From the NCBI RefSeq assembly GCF_028858725.1, contig NC_084762.1:34687298-34751297 (forward strand): 64,000 nt of DNA. The letters run 5' to 3'. The notes beneath the pieces are model-generated. The model made no database searches and was not told the DNA's origin. It saw nothing but the letters and a program-made list of their open reading frames with translations. Source of the DNA: Colius striatus (lineage: Eukaryota; Chordata; Aves; Coliiformes; Coliidae). Position numbers and translations under genes: made by a program. How positions within the stretch are numbered: position 1 is the first letter of the stretch; the number at the start of each line of letters is the position of its first letter. Below are positions 51,401 through 64,000 of the stretch, piece after piece.

Positions 51401-52315
51401 TTTTTATAGCACTGTTTTAGCTGAATCCAAGGATATTATTTGTTAATCACTGAGAAATGCATTATAGCCAGGAGTTTATTTCATAATGTTTACCTGAGCT
51501 CTTCAGTAGCCGTCATCTCCATGGTCGTATGAATAGTATAGTAACCTGCCAGTCTTGAAAAATTTGCTTCATCTATTCATTCATGGCAATTGATTTTTAC
51601 TTTCCTTTTCTTGCTATGGATGATTTACAAAAAAACCCAAACTGATCCTGAAGCTGCTGACTGTTACTGTAAAAGCTGTGTATGTTTGGTTTTGTTCCTA
51701 GCATTGTAAAGTCTCTTGACCTTTTTAATGGGATATAATTCTAAAGTACCATATGACTGCATTTTTTTGGCTGTACTTGAGACAGTGTAGCATCTGAGCT
51801 TATTTTAATCTCTCATACAGTTCATCCATTTTCATTTTGAGGCCAGAAATCTTTCCCTCTGGGAAGAAATCAGTCCTGAGTTCTTCACTGCTCAGTCAGG
51901 CTCCTGTTTTTCTGTAGGTCTCTCTGACCTACTGTGACTGTTCAAGTGTTTTTAAACTGGTGTATTAGCCACAGCTTTTCCCTCAGGAAGCTGTTGCCTC
52001 TGGTGACAGTATTGTCTCCAAGTAAAGTATCTTTAAAGTCTGTAGAAGAGGGAGAGAAAAAAAAGTCAGCACAACTCGTCAGTGCATATCATCCAAACCC
52101 TTTTCTTGTTGCTCTGTAGCAACTCATATGCTGCTTTTCTCAGAAATGAGAACTGTGTTAAGCCTTTTTTGTAATAGGGCTAGCCTTTGGCATGTACTTC
52201 AGGAGCTGTTCGTCATTTCCAAACGCCTGTAATACAATCATTTATACTCAACTAAAATGAATAAACAAAAATAAAATATTTTCTGCAAAACTACTTTCTG
52301 GCCTAGTGAACTGAT
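48485..52315. other. intronic sequence without recognisable genes
   Basis: This is single-copy-looking sequence. A 13-bp palindrome GTTACTAAGTAAC at 50356-50368 and a palindrome-rich patch with TAATGCATTAA at about 50433-50442 are the only structured motifs. The 134-codon frame at 49790-50194 has no family resemblance and no supporting splice signals. Confidence 0.4.
51330..51371. repeat. 21-bp tandem duplication, two units
   Basis: Units at 51330-51350 and 51351-51371 differ by one base (AAAAGTCGCAT versus AAAAGTGGCAT, followed by AAATATCTAT in both). Confidence 0.95.
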
Positions 52316-52320
52316 AATTT

Positions 52321-52353
52321 GCTAAGATCAGTTGGCCCCGAGCTGATCTTAGC
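52321..52353. repeat. perfect 11-bp inverted repeat with 11-nt loop
   Basis: The left arm GCTAAGATCAG (52321-52331) and right arm CTGATCTTAGC (52343-52353) are exact reverse complements around an 11-nt loop. The hairpin sits at the 3' (low-coordinate) border of the antisense CR1 relic. Confidence 0.95.
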
Positions 52354-52866
52354 GAATGGGAATATCTTGTTTCAGATGCAGGGCTTTGCATTTACCTTTA
52401 TTGAACTTGCTGAGATTCTTGTTAGTTTATGTAGCCTGTCAAGGTCCTGTTGAACAGCAGCTCTACCTTTCAGTGTAATGACCAATCCCCCAGTTTTTTG
52501 TTACCCGAGTCTTTAAAAAAGACAATGATATTTGACTTAGTGTCAATCCCTGTGGGTTGCAGCAGCTGACTGACTGCCATTGGACTTCGTGATGTTGATC
52601 ACAGTCCTCTGAGCCTGGTGGTCCAACAAATATCCACTCCTTATATTCCACCTACACACCTTATCTTCTCGGTTAGACTGTAAGGGTGGAGTGGCAGACC
52701 ATGGGAAGCTGTGTCACAGGTCACACTAAAGTCAGGGAATATGATGTCATACTTTTCCCATCCTCCACATAACTCATTATATCATCACAAGAGGCTATCA
52801 GGTTGGTCAAAAACACTTGCCCTTAGTAAATCCAAGTAGGCTGTTCCGACACGCCTTCTGTCCGTG
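52354..52866 (-). mobile_element. old CR1 LINE relic, reverse-transcriptase ORF region, antisense to gene
   Basis: The plus strand reads as antisense CR1 ORF2 over about 500 bp. Landmarks in order are 'gggctttgcatttaccttt' and 'attgaacttgctgagattc' near 52381-52420, 'cctgtcaaggtcctgttgaa' near 52435, 'gactgccattggacttcgtg' near 52573, 'gatcacagtcctctgagcc' near 52596, 'gaggctatcaggttggtcaa' near 52791, and 'ttagtaaatccaagtaggct' near 52823. Many indels and stops break the frame. The CR1 3' tail is absent, so the relic is truncated or interrupted at both ends. Confidence 0.85.
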
Positions 52867-53286
52867 AAGAACAATTACTGTTAAAACTGTTATATCATCT
52901 GCCTTCAGTAAAAAGATAAAAACAGCTAAGCATTATGTATTAAGTATGTTTCTCACGTCACCAGTGCTTCAATGCTCCTTCACTGTAGACACAGATGTTC
53001 CAGTTGGGAAGAGAATATACCCAACCTTTGACAGTCTTTTATACTCAGTAAATTATTGCACTTTGGAGTATTTGACAAAAAAATACTGGATATGAGTCCT
53101 TTTTCTTTCAAGACAAACCTGCATAAAAGAAGAGGTATGAAGTGCACTTTCTAGTTGATTGATGATCCTTGCTTACTTGAAACCTTTCTAGGAAGGTGGA
53201 CACTGGTCACAACTTCACAAAGACTGGACAAATTGGTACCAGCCTGTATATGATAACTCTTAATAGTACAGAGTTAGTGTTGAATT

Positions 53287-53313
53287 CATAGAATCATAGA
53301 ATGGTTGGAGTTG
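53287..53313 (-). mobile_element. CR1 3' terminal tip
   Basis: Two copies of the CATAGAAT octamer followed by 'ggttggagttgtc' mark the very 3' end of a CR1 on the minus strand. Homology ends after about 27 bp. It is either an extreme 5' truncation at insertion or the rest has been lost. Confidence 0.75.
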
Positions 53314-55218
53314 TCACAAAAAATACTGTCTGGCTAAGCTGAAATTTTGGGAGTTTAAAATAAGTAGCTAAAAAAAGAAGAAATATCTGAAACTTGGGCA
53401 TTGTAGGAAAAGGTGGAAGTTGAAGAAGAGAAGAATAAATGTTCCTGCCTGAAGTTTGAGAAGGACCCAGGCAGTGAATGGCAATGCTTGCTAATAGTGC
53501 TTGATGCTCCCTCACAGTATTTGGAGCTTGCACAGATGATGACTATAAATGGTGCAAAAGTAGCACTTCTTTAAATCATTGTTTTTAACATATAGATCTT
53601 GAATTTCAATGTGATGCAGAGTTCTTCCTGCCTCCCCCTACCATGATTCTTTTCTTTTCCTTAAGGTGTGCAGGGTTTTTACTTAAACCAAGTTAATGAA
53701 TCAAGCCCTGGTAAACTGAATCATCATTTTTAAATGTCAGTTTCTGTTTGCTTTTTGGGTCACTGGGTGATAAGGTGGCTGCTCACAAGTTGTATTTCTG
53801 GTATTACCGTGATTCCCGTCTGTACGTGCCCATGAGTCTTTCATCACTTCTGATACTTCTTTACGTCGATAGTAGAGAAGATGGACATTTATTTTTACAG
53901 TCAGATGGAAGTTTCTGTGGCTTGTTTTTCCTTAGGTTTAATTTTGTTTGAAAAAATGTAGCTACAGCTGTTGAAATCAATGCTGTCCCTGTAAACTGTT
54001 CCATTTGGAAAAAAACCAACAACAAATCAAAAAAGTGCTCCACAAGAACAGGAGTGTGTATAATGGGGGTGGCGTCTTTCTTATTCAATGATTAGATTAT
54101 CTGTTCATGCTTTTCAAAAGGTATGAGAACAGCCTTATGAAACATTTATATTATGGATTATGTATCTTACTACATTGGACATCTGAAGACACTTTCGATA
54201 AATGCTTTCTGATCACGGTCTTTTTTAAAGGTATGTGTAAATGGCAGCAATTAGCTCTACAGGAAACCCTCCCCTATTTCTAGGTGAGTAATAGTGTGTA
54301 TTTGCTGATGAATCAGGTGTCACCTGGGACTGAGGAAGCACTAAGCTTGAGGTCTGAGTCATTTCCTTGAGCTCTGAAGGTTTGTCTTACCGCTGTCTCA
54401 CGGTGCTAAGCTGCAGTAGTTAAATCTGGGTGAGTTTTTCAGAAAGTTAGGAATGTGTTGCATAATTGATATATAGGAAAAAGAAAATGTAACATTTTAC
54501 AAGTTCTCAGTGCACATGAAGTCACCAAGACATGTTAGAGACTAGCAAAATCACTTTACCAAAGTTGGATAAACATGAATCAGATTGCATATGTATGTAT
54601 CCACATCTGCATGTTACAGTCTAGACTGCATTAGAGTGGAAGTGTGCTCCAGAGGAGGGCACTGATAGCAGAAGGTGGTAGTGAGACTGGTGTAACAAAC
54701 CACTCAATGGCCTGGTAGCCAGAACTCGCTGAGGTCAGGCTCTGAGTGACCTCTAGTCACTAATGACCTCTAGCCCTTACAATGTCTAGAATCCTCAGAG
54801 GGGTCAGGTGCTCTGATTTGGTTTAAAATATGCACTCATTAAAGTACATTCATCTCACAATGGCATAAACATTCTGACATTATTGCTACTGAATGAAACA
54901 ATGTATCCCCTGTTTTCTTGTACCTTGTTTTTTGCTTTAGGGTATCTTCATGTACCAGTTGTGGGGCAACTTATGAAATTGGCCTTTGCCATTCACTAAG
55001 ATTGGTAGTTCTTCAGGGTTTGTTTTTTTAATTGTTTTCCCTCTCAGTGGGAAGTACAATTTAAATGACAATTTAGACATTTTAAACACAGACTGAACAT
55101 TTGCCTGAAAATAAACAATTAAAATGTTGTCTCTCCAGCCATGTTTGGGTAAGCAATTGGTTTTGTGGGCTTTTTTTCCCCAAAATGTTTTGCCTCTGAG
55201 ACCTTGTTATTCCCTACA

Positions 55219-55467
55219 AGAAAGCTGGAGAGGGTCTTTTTACAAGGGTGTGCAGTGACAGGACAAGAGGTAAAGGCTTCGAACTGAAAGAGGGGAGATT
55301 CAGATTACAAGAGCCTCTTTACAGGTTGCCCAGAGACATTGTGGATGCCTCACCTCTTTCAAGTGTTCCAGTGTTTGAGCAACCTGGAAGGTGTCCTTGC
55401 CCATACCTGGAGGATTAGACTAGATGACCTTTAAGGTCCCTTCCAACCCAAACTGTTCTATGATTCT
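55219..55467 (+). mobile_element. CR1 LINE 3' end, sense to gene, internally deleted
   Basis: The sense CR1 tail starts at about 55219 with 'aagaaagctggagagggtct' and continues through 'tgacaggacaagaggtaaag' at about 55256 and 'aggttgcccagagacattgt' at about 55323. It ends with 'ggtcccttccaacccaaact' at about 55434, then TTCTATGATTCT. About 50 bp expected between 55308 and 55322 is missing, a deletion. It is the only sense-strand CR1 within the proposed transcription unit. Confidence 0.9.
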
Positions 55468-57893
55468 TACCCAAAGGTAGTTGCCAAAGTTTGCTTTAAA
55501 GGTGTTGACCTTTGTGAAAAAACAAGCAGATTTTAATGATGAGTTCAGTAAAGCTCTTCCTTTGAGTCTTTGAAGTTGCAATTTTCACTGCTCACAGCAT
55601 CACAAAATTATTTGCTTCTGAGGAAGCCATCAAAAAAGAAAATACCAATTTTAATGTAATGTCAGATTTCCTGTTTCCTCGGCGTTCTTGCATGCGTGAT
55701 CTGTGTGGGTGCAGAAGACTTGGAGAGTCTGTATATGATGTCTGAAGAAGAATTGGCTTCCTAATGGTTTTCAAATCACCTTCTCTCTGAAAATAATAAC
55801 GAAGAACCATGGTCTTATTTTGTGCATATGAACATTGTGAAAGGGAAATTATCATCTCAGTAAGGTTCTGCTCCTCCATTCCTGATAACAGACACAGAAG
55901 TCAAAGAAAGCAGTGAATGGGAGCAGTTCATGTTTGTGTGGAATATTTTTCCTTCTTGTTGGAGTTGTTATTTTTTGTTAGCTTTTTTTGACATTCTGAT
56001 GACTTGTGTTGGAGTGCTTTAGTGTTAATTAGGTGTGTTGTTTCATGTTATTTATTGTGTATTTTGACAGTCTTTCAAGTTCTGCTTAGACAATTTCTTG
56101 AAAAATGTCTAACAGCTAGAATATTTCACAAATCAGTTAATCTTCTCTTTATAGTTTGCATTTTGAGATTGGTAACTAGGGAAAGTGTGAAAGGGGTCCT
56201 TGTGCTTCTCTTCAAACACCTCAGACAAGAATCATAAATTAATTATAATAAATGTTCTGAAATGGCTTTCTTAACAATTTGTGGAAAAGTATACATTTCA
56301 GTGTTTATTCTTTAGCTCTAGGATGAGGGGGTTTTTTTCTAAACATGGAGAAATACTAGATTTTTTTTATGTTCTAGTAATGAGTATTCATATGAGTATT
56401 ACCCAAAAGATCTGATATTGCTACTTTTGCCATATAAAAACACAGTGAGGACACCTATTTGCCACCAGAGCTGTTATAAAAATCTGTTTATGCCTGCTGT
56501 TATTTTGGAGTACAGTCTTCCTGCATATCTCCTTTTAAGAAATAATTAATGATGAAAGGGTTTAAATCTAAGTTCTTAAATCACCACAATTTGTTGACAT
56601 AGAAGTGGGAAAGCTCAGTAATTTCTTAATATTTATCTCATTTTGTTTGAGATTTGCCAAGTTGACTAATACTTCTGAGAGTCTGCTTGCAATGTCTTTG
56701 GTGAGGTATTAGAAAGGGAGGTAGTTGCTGGGTTTTTAAGCATGTTGAGAAATAAAGACTTGGAGATGCTTTGATATGATTCTGAAAACCCTAAATTGTC
56801 CCTCTTTACTGTCTTTTTAAATCAAAGGTATTTACTTTAGGTACAACTAGAGTTTGTGCATGCTTTCTTTTTTTCACATATCTTCTCATTAGGAGAGAGA
56901 TTTCTATCAATGGTGGTGTGGTGAGGATGTTGGGCTTACTAAATCCTTGGACTCTTACCTGCTTCTGCTGCTTTCCCCATGGGCACCCTTGGTAGCCATA
57001 GGGGAGACCTGAAGCCTGCCAAGCATGACTATATGGTTCAGGGACTGAGGAACAACAGCATAGAGACCAAGGGTTTTCTCTTTGCTCCTCCCAGTGAGGG
57101 TGTAGGCAAAAGCTTCTTTGCCAACAGGATGGTATCCTGATGGGGAGAACTTTAAACTAGAAACAGCAAGGGAGGAAGGTGACAACCCACAGGCAAATGA
57201 GGAAGTGGTGGACGGGGTTGGCAAAGGGCACAGGATGATGTGTGCAAGGGAAACACTGGAAATAACACAATAGGGCTTGAAGACAGAAGTTGATTCTGTA
57301 GACTTTTGAGGAGGTACTTAATAATAGTAATTTTTGCCAGGTGTCTAACATTTCTGATGAGTCTCCATTAGAGTTTTGGTAAAACTTAGTATGCACTGTT
57401 TGTAGCAATTTCTTAATATAGTCTCATAGTGAGGAACTATTTGTGTCATGTTAGTATCTTGATAAAGTGATCTTTGGTAACTTGATGAATATCTTTCTTT
57501 ATCTTCACATATTGATAGTAAACGTAACCTAAGCAAAAACTTGTAAAAGCAGCAAAAAAAGCATCTTTATTTTTATGCCCATGCTTTTGCACATGGAGGT
57601 TTTCATCACCTATGATGTTTGCTAGATACACTTATTTCTCTGCTATATTGGAAAAAAATGAGCCTGAATGCAGGAAAACATGTCTTTGCTCTTGGTAGTT
57701 ACCCTTTCCTGATTGCTATTTTGTGCTGATGAGTTAAGCTTCAATTTCAGAGGTTTTCTGTAAGGCTATAATCATTTGAAGTTAGTAAAGGAGTTTGTTT
57801 GATGGGAGTTTTTTAATTTACTTAAGTGAGAATTAAAAGGTGTTATACCAATATTTTGCAATTACACGATCTATTTTGTGTCTTTATCAGTTT

Positions 57894-58195
57894 CATAGAA
57901 TGGTAGGGGTTGGAAGGAACCTTTAGAGATCATCTAGTCCAGCCCCCCTGCAGAAGCAGGGTCACCTAGGAACATGTCCAGGCGGGTCTTGAAGGCCTCC
58001 AAGGAAGGAGACTCCACAACCCTCCTTGACAGCCTGTTCCACTGCTCCCTAACGCTCACAGTGAAATAGTTTTTTCTTATATTTAAGTGGAACTTTTTGT
58101 GTTCCAGCTTCATCCCATTACCCCTTGTCCTGTTGCTAGCTACTATAGAAAAAGGGGATGTCCCAACCTCCTGACACCCACCATTTAGATATTTG
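57894..58195 (-). mobile_element. CR1 LINE 3' end, antisense to gene
   Basis: It begins with CATAGAATGG at 57894 and continues through 'ggttggaaggaacctttag', 'gtccagcccccctgcag' and 'aggcgggtcttgaaggcctc' (to about 58000). Further up come 'agcctgttccactgctccct' near 58031, 'cattaccccttgtcctgttg' near 58116 and 'ccaacctcctgacacccacc' near 58164. About 300 bp of the 3' end is present, and it is well preserved. It is the youngest-looking CR1 copy in the window. Confidence 0.92.
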
Positions 58196-61100
58196 TGAAT
58201 GTTTCTTTTAGATAATTCTATGCCGGCTGGATTTCAAAACTCTTATCTGAAATCTTTGTTTATATTTGAAAAAGGGCAGTCGTGTTGATTATATTGTAAA
58301 TATTGCTCCCATAAATTTGACATTTGAAAATATTTTAAGCAATGTTTGTTTATTTACAGTATGCAGAGGACCCATGTTCATTCCGGAAGCACAGAATAAT
58401 AAAGCTCAGATTCAAGAACACACATTTAATACTGGCCTATTTAAATCAAAAAGGGAAATGGAAAAGCTCCTGTCATTCTGTTAAAAAGTCCATAGTTTTG
58501 TGTCATGGGTGGACAGATGGGACATTCTGTGACAGGTAGCAAGTTGGTGACAGCTTCCCTCTTAACAAAATGTTAGGTAGCAAACTTTGTTTCTCCCATT
58601 AAAATGGGGAGGAGGGGTGGACTGTGTAGCATATTAAATTCAAGAGCCGCATCTTCCTCCTCGAGGGCCCACCAAGTGTTGGGAGCAGCCCAACTTGAGG
58701 GGATGGTGAAGACACTGAGGCCATGGAGAGGGAGTACATGCTGCAAAGGAGATGAAACATCTGGGTTAAAATACCTTGCCACTTTTGAAAATCCCTTCTA
58801 AAATTAACTACTTGGTGTTAAATTTCTCTCCTAATTCTTGGCAAATAAATGTAAACTTTGCTTTTGAAATGCTGAAAATATCTTGGCAGTTTTTAGGGAG
58901 TTTAAGGGATCTAATTTTGACTATGAAGTGCTTTTGCACAGCAATTTCTTTGCATTCTTTCCTCATGAGCTAAAAGCTTGGAAATAAAAATTAAATTCAG
59001 AAAATTGAAAGTCCATTTGATTGTGTGTAGTGGCAATTGTTTCAGTGTGTGTTTCCTACCCATTAAGCTCAGGGGACTGGGATTAGTCTAATGGATCACT
59101 GTGAGTAGAACAGCAAGCAAGTCCTTTAAAGTTGTATACCCTTTTTAGTAACCTCTTAACAGAGCAAACACTAAAGATACTTTCGGTATTCAGTAAAGCC
59201 AGTCTTCAACCACATGCGGAAGTGACCCAGATGTATATACTGACATATTTATTTGGCACACTGAAGGACTGGTTTTGCATGTAGCGAAACTAAGAATAAA
59301 ATACCAGAAGTGAAATTCTGACCTCTCTCCCATCTGGTTTGCTGCTGGGGAACAGAACAGAGATAAATTGTCATGTTGGGTGCCGAAATCCTTCTCTGTG
59401 TGTTTAGTTGGCACTGTTGCACTTTTCAGCCCACACAATCATGTGAGTTCCACCTCGCTTCTGCAGGCCTTTGGAGGCAACCATTTGTATTGAAAAGGGA
59501 AGCCTCATCTGCTCTTAGCAAAGGTAATGCTGACTGCAGAGTCAGGATGTCAGCTGTGCTGGTTTTTTGTCAAGAATACCTGTCCACTGTCAATTGGAGT
59601 GCTGTGAAAGGCAGAAGGTTTTCACAACTGGGGGCCCAGAAATTAAGTTTTTTGCTGATAAGGTGTCAGACTGGTTTATTTCTAATAGTCGTGTATTGTG
59701 CTCAGGCTGGATGATTTTACAGTTAATATTTCTGAAATGCTCTGTAATAACTTTCATTTTATAATACATTTCATTCAAAATGTCATCTAGGTAATGGAGG
59801 GAAGAAAATAATATTAACGGAATGTTTGATTTTTTTTTTTTACACTCATTTAAGACACCGAGTATCTTCTTGTTCCTGGGTCACTGCAGGCATCCTTTTG
59901 TGTGATGAAGCAGATTTGGACATTGCTTCAGGCATGATGGTTTATTTAAACCTCCATAAGCAGCAGGCAAATGCAGCATTGTACAGCCAGTGGTTGGCCC
60001 TGTGAAAGGGCTGTAGCCTCTCCTCTGAGTATCATAACATCAGGTAACTACAAGTCATAGTTTGGAAAGGTGAAGTCTCCCAAAGGTGTGGTCAGCTATT
60101 TCTAGGTTGCCCACTGGGAAGTTTGAGGAGCTCTCTCAGTGCCTTTGGTTCCTTTGCTGTTCAGTGCTGCTGTGTGGAAGTGCCCATGCATGGCTGTGCA
60201 GCCCAGCACCCTGCAGATAGCCTCATGGCATTGCTTTGAGGCGTGTTTGTGGTGCTGTACCAGTGCATTGTGTTCCCCAGAGGCAGCTGCCTCTCTCTCT
60301 TACCATTCTTATGTCTTCCTGTGGTTAAAAGGGGTAAATCAACAGGTTTACTGCCACAGACAGTCCTGTATAGGCCACTGAGGAGGATTCAAGGCTGAGC
60401 GTCTCTAATAATTTAGTGGCAAGTGTTTTGCTTTTCATTCATTACAAGCTACCAAACTCAAACCTGTAATAAGAGAAGTTAAATGCACAATGTTGAAAGG
60501 CATTTTTTGCCTGAAAAAAGCTGAAAATACTTACAACACTCCCTGACTAGTGGATTGTTGGTTTTGGGTTTTTTTAAATGAATGTAGGTTTGGGGTTTTT
60601 TTCCCCTCTCTTAACTGTTGGGCATCATCTGTAGCTAGTTGCTAGTTTTTGCATCTTGGTCATGTTTTTGGCATAGCTGAGTGTTCAGATGCGTAATTGA
60701 CTTTTTTTTTTGTCTTTTTCTGGAGTATGGGATATCTGTATGAATTCTTTTTGGGTTTCTATCAATATGCTATAATATGCAAGTGATTTCATTAGCAGAA
60801 GGAAGCAACATTGCTTTGCACACTTTTATTTATTAGCCTTCAAAAAGACTTCAGGTGGTGGCATTTGAAAATTACTACATATGCCAATGTTCAAAGTATT
60901 TATAAAGCCCTTAAGAAGATACCGTAGAGTTGAGGCTGCAACATCAACATTGTATTTGATTTAAACCACATCCTTCCCTTGAAAAAAATAGAATATGAAA
61001 TATTTATACTTGTTCAGTATGTGGCTAAAATGAGTGCTTAAAGGAAAATAAACAAGCAAATACACAGCTGAGGTCGGTAAAGTTGATGAGTGGACTGTGA

Positions 61101-64000
61101 AAGCATCACTATTGATAGCTGTCTCTTCAGACTATTCTGGAAATCAGCTTATACACCTTTTGTAAAAAAGATTTGCTGTTGTGCTTGATGTCCAAAGTGC
61201 CTATTTTTTGTTTTGTTCATTAACCATTGTTATGGTTCCTCTTTGATTCATGAGGTCAAGAGCTGCGTCCATCAATGTGCATGCCAGTTGCTGATTGCAG
61301 TGGCTCTGTAGAAAAACTGCCTGGGTTCAAAGCAGGCAGCACATGTGCTTTAATAACATTAGTTTCAGGTCAAGTGTTGTGGAGGCTGAAAAAATTCTGT
61401 ATGTTGCCACGCGCAGTTTTAGGTCCTTATATTGATCTTCATAGTTTTACATGTGTGTGCCACTGCACTGCTTGTACAGCCGATGTGATAGTGGTTGCTC
61501 TGCCCTGGAGGGCCAGGGTGGGATTGGTAGAGAAAATAACAAGTCATAGTTCTGTCTGTACTTGTCTGACATTTATGTGATTCAAGTTCAGTCTCCCTCT
61601 GTATGATTTGAGGATTAATGGGCACAGAGTGAAAGATATATAACAGGATTCTTGTTTCACATTGAAAATACTGACCCAGAGCATATTTTTGTGTCTTGTC
61701 TTAACTTGTTTTGTGAATTTCTTTCAGTTTCATAAGAATTGCAGATGCTGGCAGTGTCTTCGAGTACCTACAGAGTAACAGGTCACTCACGTAACTTTTC
61801 TTCTGCTCCTATGTTTAGGGTACATGAGTTTGGTTTTGTTGGTTTTATTCAGTTCGTAGTATTAATGGGAAAACCTTGATTCTTGCACAGGGTTGTCTGT
61901 TCTCTTTTTTGTTTTGTTTCCTAAACTAATCTCTCATTTTAGCACTTTGCTCCCAAATGCAGTTAGCCTCTGTCAGTGGTATAGACACAATAATGCAACT
62001 GTCTTCTCCCTGTTGCATGCTTGAACCTCCCTTCTCAGCATTGAGGAAGTATGTTACAGACTAGTAAAAGCTGACTAGTAGCATACTGTTGATCCATTAG
62101 TTACCTTTATCTGTTACATTCTGAGAGAAAGGATTTTAGTTTAATTATAAAATATGAGAATCTCAGTGTGGTGGTCAGGAACCTTAAAGCTTTAAAATAG
62201 ACCGAATGCTTTCTAAGACTAAGGATAATGTGTTTGAGGCATCTCAAACCTTTTCCAAAGGGCTTTTGTCTGCTTTAGGGGTTAGTGTGGGGATCATTTT
62301 ATTTGAAACTTCATTTCAAATGCTATTCTCCATCACGTAGGACTGTACTGTTGAAACTGAGAGGAACACAAAACCATTCTTGGAAAACTCTAACCCTCTC
62401 TCTTTCCATCACTGTGTCATTTTTTTCATTCTTTTACTTTTGATAAGGTTTCTATATGAGCACAGGAACATAAGAATAATTACTGTATATAGAAGTCATC
62501 AAGTAGAGAATATTTTGAGTAATGCATTTTAGAAACTGAATGTAAAGATCCATGGGTAAAAATTAAACTGAGAATACAAGGTATACCAGAAAATTGGAGA
62601 TAATGATTGCAATTAGCGTGCTTTTTAAAAGAGTTATTTATCTGAGAATTACTGGGGAAATTTTAATCCTTTTCGTGACTGGTGGGGACCGAAGAAGGAA
62701 CTGATGTAGGAGTTCTGGAACATTTTCAAGAGCTTGAAGGTGTAAGAATAATGTGAGCCCAGCTTCAGTCTGCTATAACCCTATTCTGAATGATGGCAGT
62801 AGTCTTGCTCCAGGAATACAAATTAGCTGACATGGCGTTGTTAAAATTCACCACTCATGTTCTATGCAAGAAGCCTGGTGTTTGCTGGTGTGAGTTTGTG
62901 TTGTTAATGGAAAAGGGGTTGGAAAATCTCTACAGTTAAGAAGAATTTAATGGACAAGTTCAGGAAGGTGGTTGAATGCACTTCCTACCTGAAGAGACCC
63001 AACAGCCATTCCATGAATTCTTACTGCTAATAAGGGTTGTCCATGGCATCTCATCTGTTTGATTGTGTTAAGCTGTGCGTATAAAATTCCTCCCAATGGG
63101 TGGGAGCTAAAAACTTTAAAAGTGATGGAGGCCTCTGAGAAGGACATAACAGGGAACTTGCTCAGCTTTCACAAAACCAACATTGTTACTAATTAATGTG
63201 AGGATGCAGAGTACAAAAGAGACAAAGAAAATGGTCACTCTTAAGAATGACGTACATCCTGTCCTGCATTGCAGCAGTATTTGGAATTTAGAGAGTTGTA
63301 CATGTGACAGGCTTATTGATACGTGTCTCTCAAGTATGTTACAGTCTCATTTTTGCCGGAGCACATCACGATTTAAAAGAGTTTTTTTTTTTCCCCTGGA
63401 ACTCTGTGGGAGATCAGTTATCTCTGTTAAGAAGAGGCAACATATATTTTGTCCTGAAGGTATACTGTAATCCAAATGTCATGCATAATGTTTTTGTGAA
63501 TATTAAATGAAAGGTAGCCTTGCATGATATAATTTAGGTGAATGTCACTGAGGAAATGGAAGGTCAGAACTGTTTTGTAGATTTTTCCAGATGAGTCTGG
63601 AGTTGTATGATCTATTGCTGTGGACAGAGTTTAGTTTATCTAGATTGTTACTGCTTGCAACAGTTTACCCTTTTTCTGTGATTCCAAAATGGTGGTTTAT
63701 TGTCAGTCAAGTCTGGGGTTATGCACTAGAAACTCTTGTCTGGCTTTTGAGGTGATGTCTGTTGTTTATCTTAATTTCGTAAACTTAGCATAGATGTAGA
63801 ATCAAATGTTTTACTGTGCTCCCAGTTCTGCAAGGTGTTGGGGACTTAAGTGCAGGGAAGGGAATGTGCTATGGACAGGAATGAATGAATGAGAATGAGA
63901 GAAGGAGCTGCCAAAACAATAATTTGTGCACTCAAAGTCCATGTTCTCCTGCTGAAATTAGAACTTTTCATGTCATTGTGGCAATTTTATGAAAATAAGG
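58196..64000. other. intronic sequence without recognisable genes
   Basis: This AT-rich stretch has chance frames of up to 113 codons and T-rich tracts near 59830, 60700 and 63380. I see no transposon and no exon-like segment with matching splice sites. Confidence 0.4.

Larger units (their letters stand above)
37433..64000 (+). other. MBP: golli-MBP intron after the first coding exon (3' end outside window)
   Basis: It opens with GTAAGT at 37433 and runs off the window without a recognisable next exon, so it is at least 26.5 kb long. It contains two solo LTRs in opposite orientation, four CR1 pieces, a strong hairpin (52321-52353) and a 21-bp tandem duplication (51330-51371). Golli introns of tens of kilobases are normal in amniotes. 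Between the listed repeats (37.4-41.0, 41.6-47.9, 48.5-52.3, 52.9-55.2, 55.5-57.9 and 58.2-64.0 kb) I see only AT-rich single-copy-looking DNA. Confidence 0.65.

Noticed and set aside
37433..64000. Search for the next golli exon or classic MBP exon 1
   Set aside because: I saw no phase-0 exon with golli-like or MBP-like translation; it may be outside the window.

Overview
This is vertebrate nuclear DNA and almost certainly from a bird. It is AT-rich, almost free of coding sequence, and scattered with CR1 LINE copies of several ages; many of these end in the CR1-type repeat of the octamer ATTCTATG. It also holds two solo long terminal repeats of an endogenous-retrovirus type familiar from bird genomes. 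No prokaryotic, plasmid, phage or CRISPR features are present. Nearly all short open frames in the window are chance frames in non-coding DNA or lie inside repeats, and I have left those out.

The one coding segment I can name is a small exon on the + strand, 37358-37432. It has a pyrimidine-rich 3' splice site, a start codon in a strong context, 17 codons reading MGNHVGKREHNIDKSTK, and a consensus 5' splice site in phase 0. I recognise this as the first coding exon of the golli form of the myelin basic protein gene (MBP). The window would therefore be the 5' part of the golli-MBP locus: upstream intergenic sequence (1 to about 10.3 kb), a roughly 1.9-kb CpG island (about 10.3-12.2 kb) that is the best candidate for the golli promoter and non-coding first exon, an intron of about 25 kb, the coding exon, and the start of the next intron (37433-64000). 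I saw no later golli or classic MBP exon, so they should lie beyond 64 kb.

Repeats by region: a 5'-truncated sense CR1 with a broken reverse-transcriptase frame at about 6.86-7.65 kb; in the proposed first intron, old antisense CR1 coding relics at about 19.93-21.23 and 26.48-26.80 kb and a younger antisense CR1 3' end at 25.26-25.40 kb; in the second intron, a solo LTR on the minus strand (41.05-41.61 kb), a related LTR on the plus strand (47.93-48.48 kb), an old antisense CR1 coding relic (52.32-52.87 kb), a tiny CR1 3' tip (53.29 kb), a sense CR1 3' end (55.22-55.47 kb) and an antisense CR1 3' end (57.89-58.20 kb).

I found no clear new biological system. The points most worth checking are the golli exon assignment and its distant CpG island, an unexplained minus-strand open frame with protein-like composition (25490-25780), a perfect 11-bp hairpin next to a CR1 relic (52321-52353), a G-quadruplex-prone pentamer repeat in the CpG island, and two stretches that look like conserved non-coding elements (about 15.19-15.56 and 22.43-22.76 kb).
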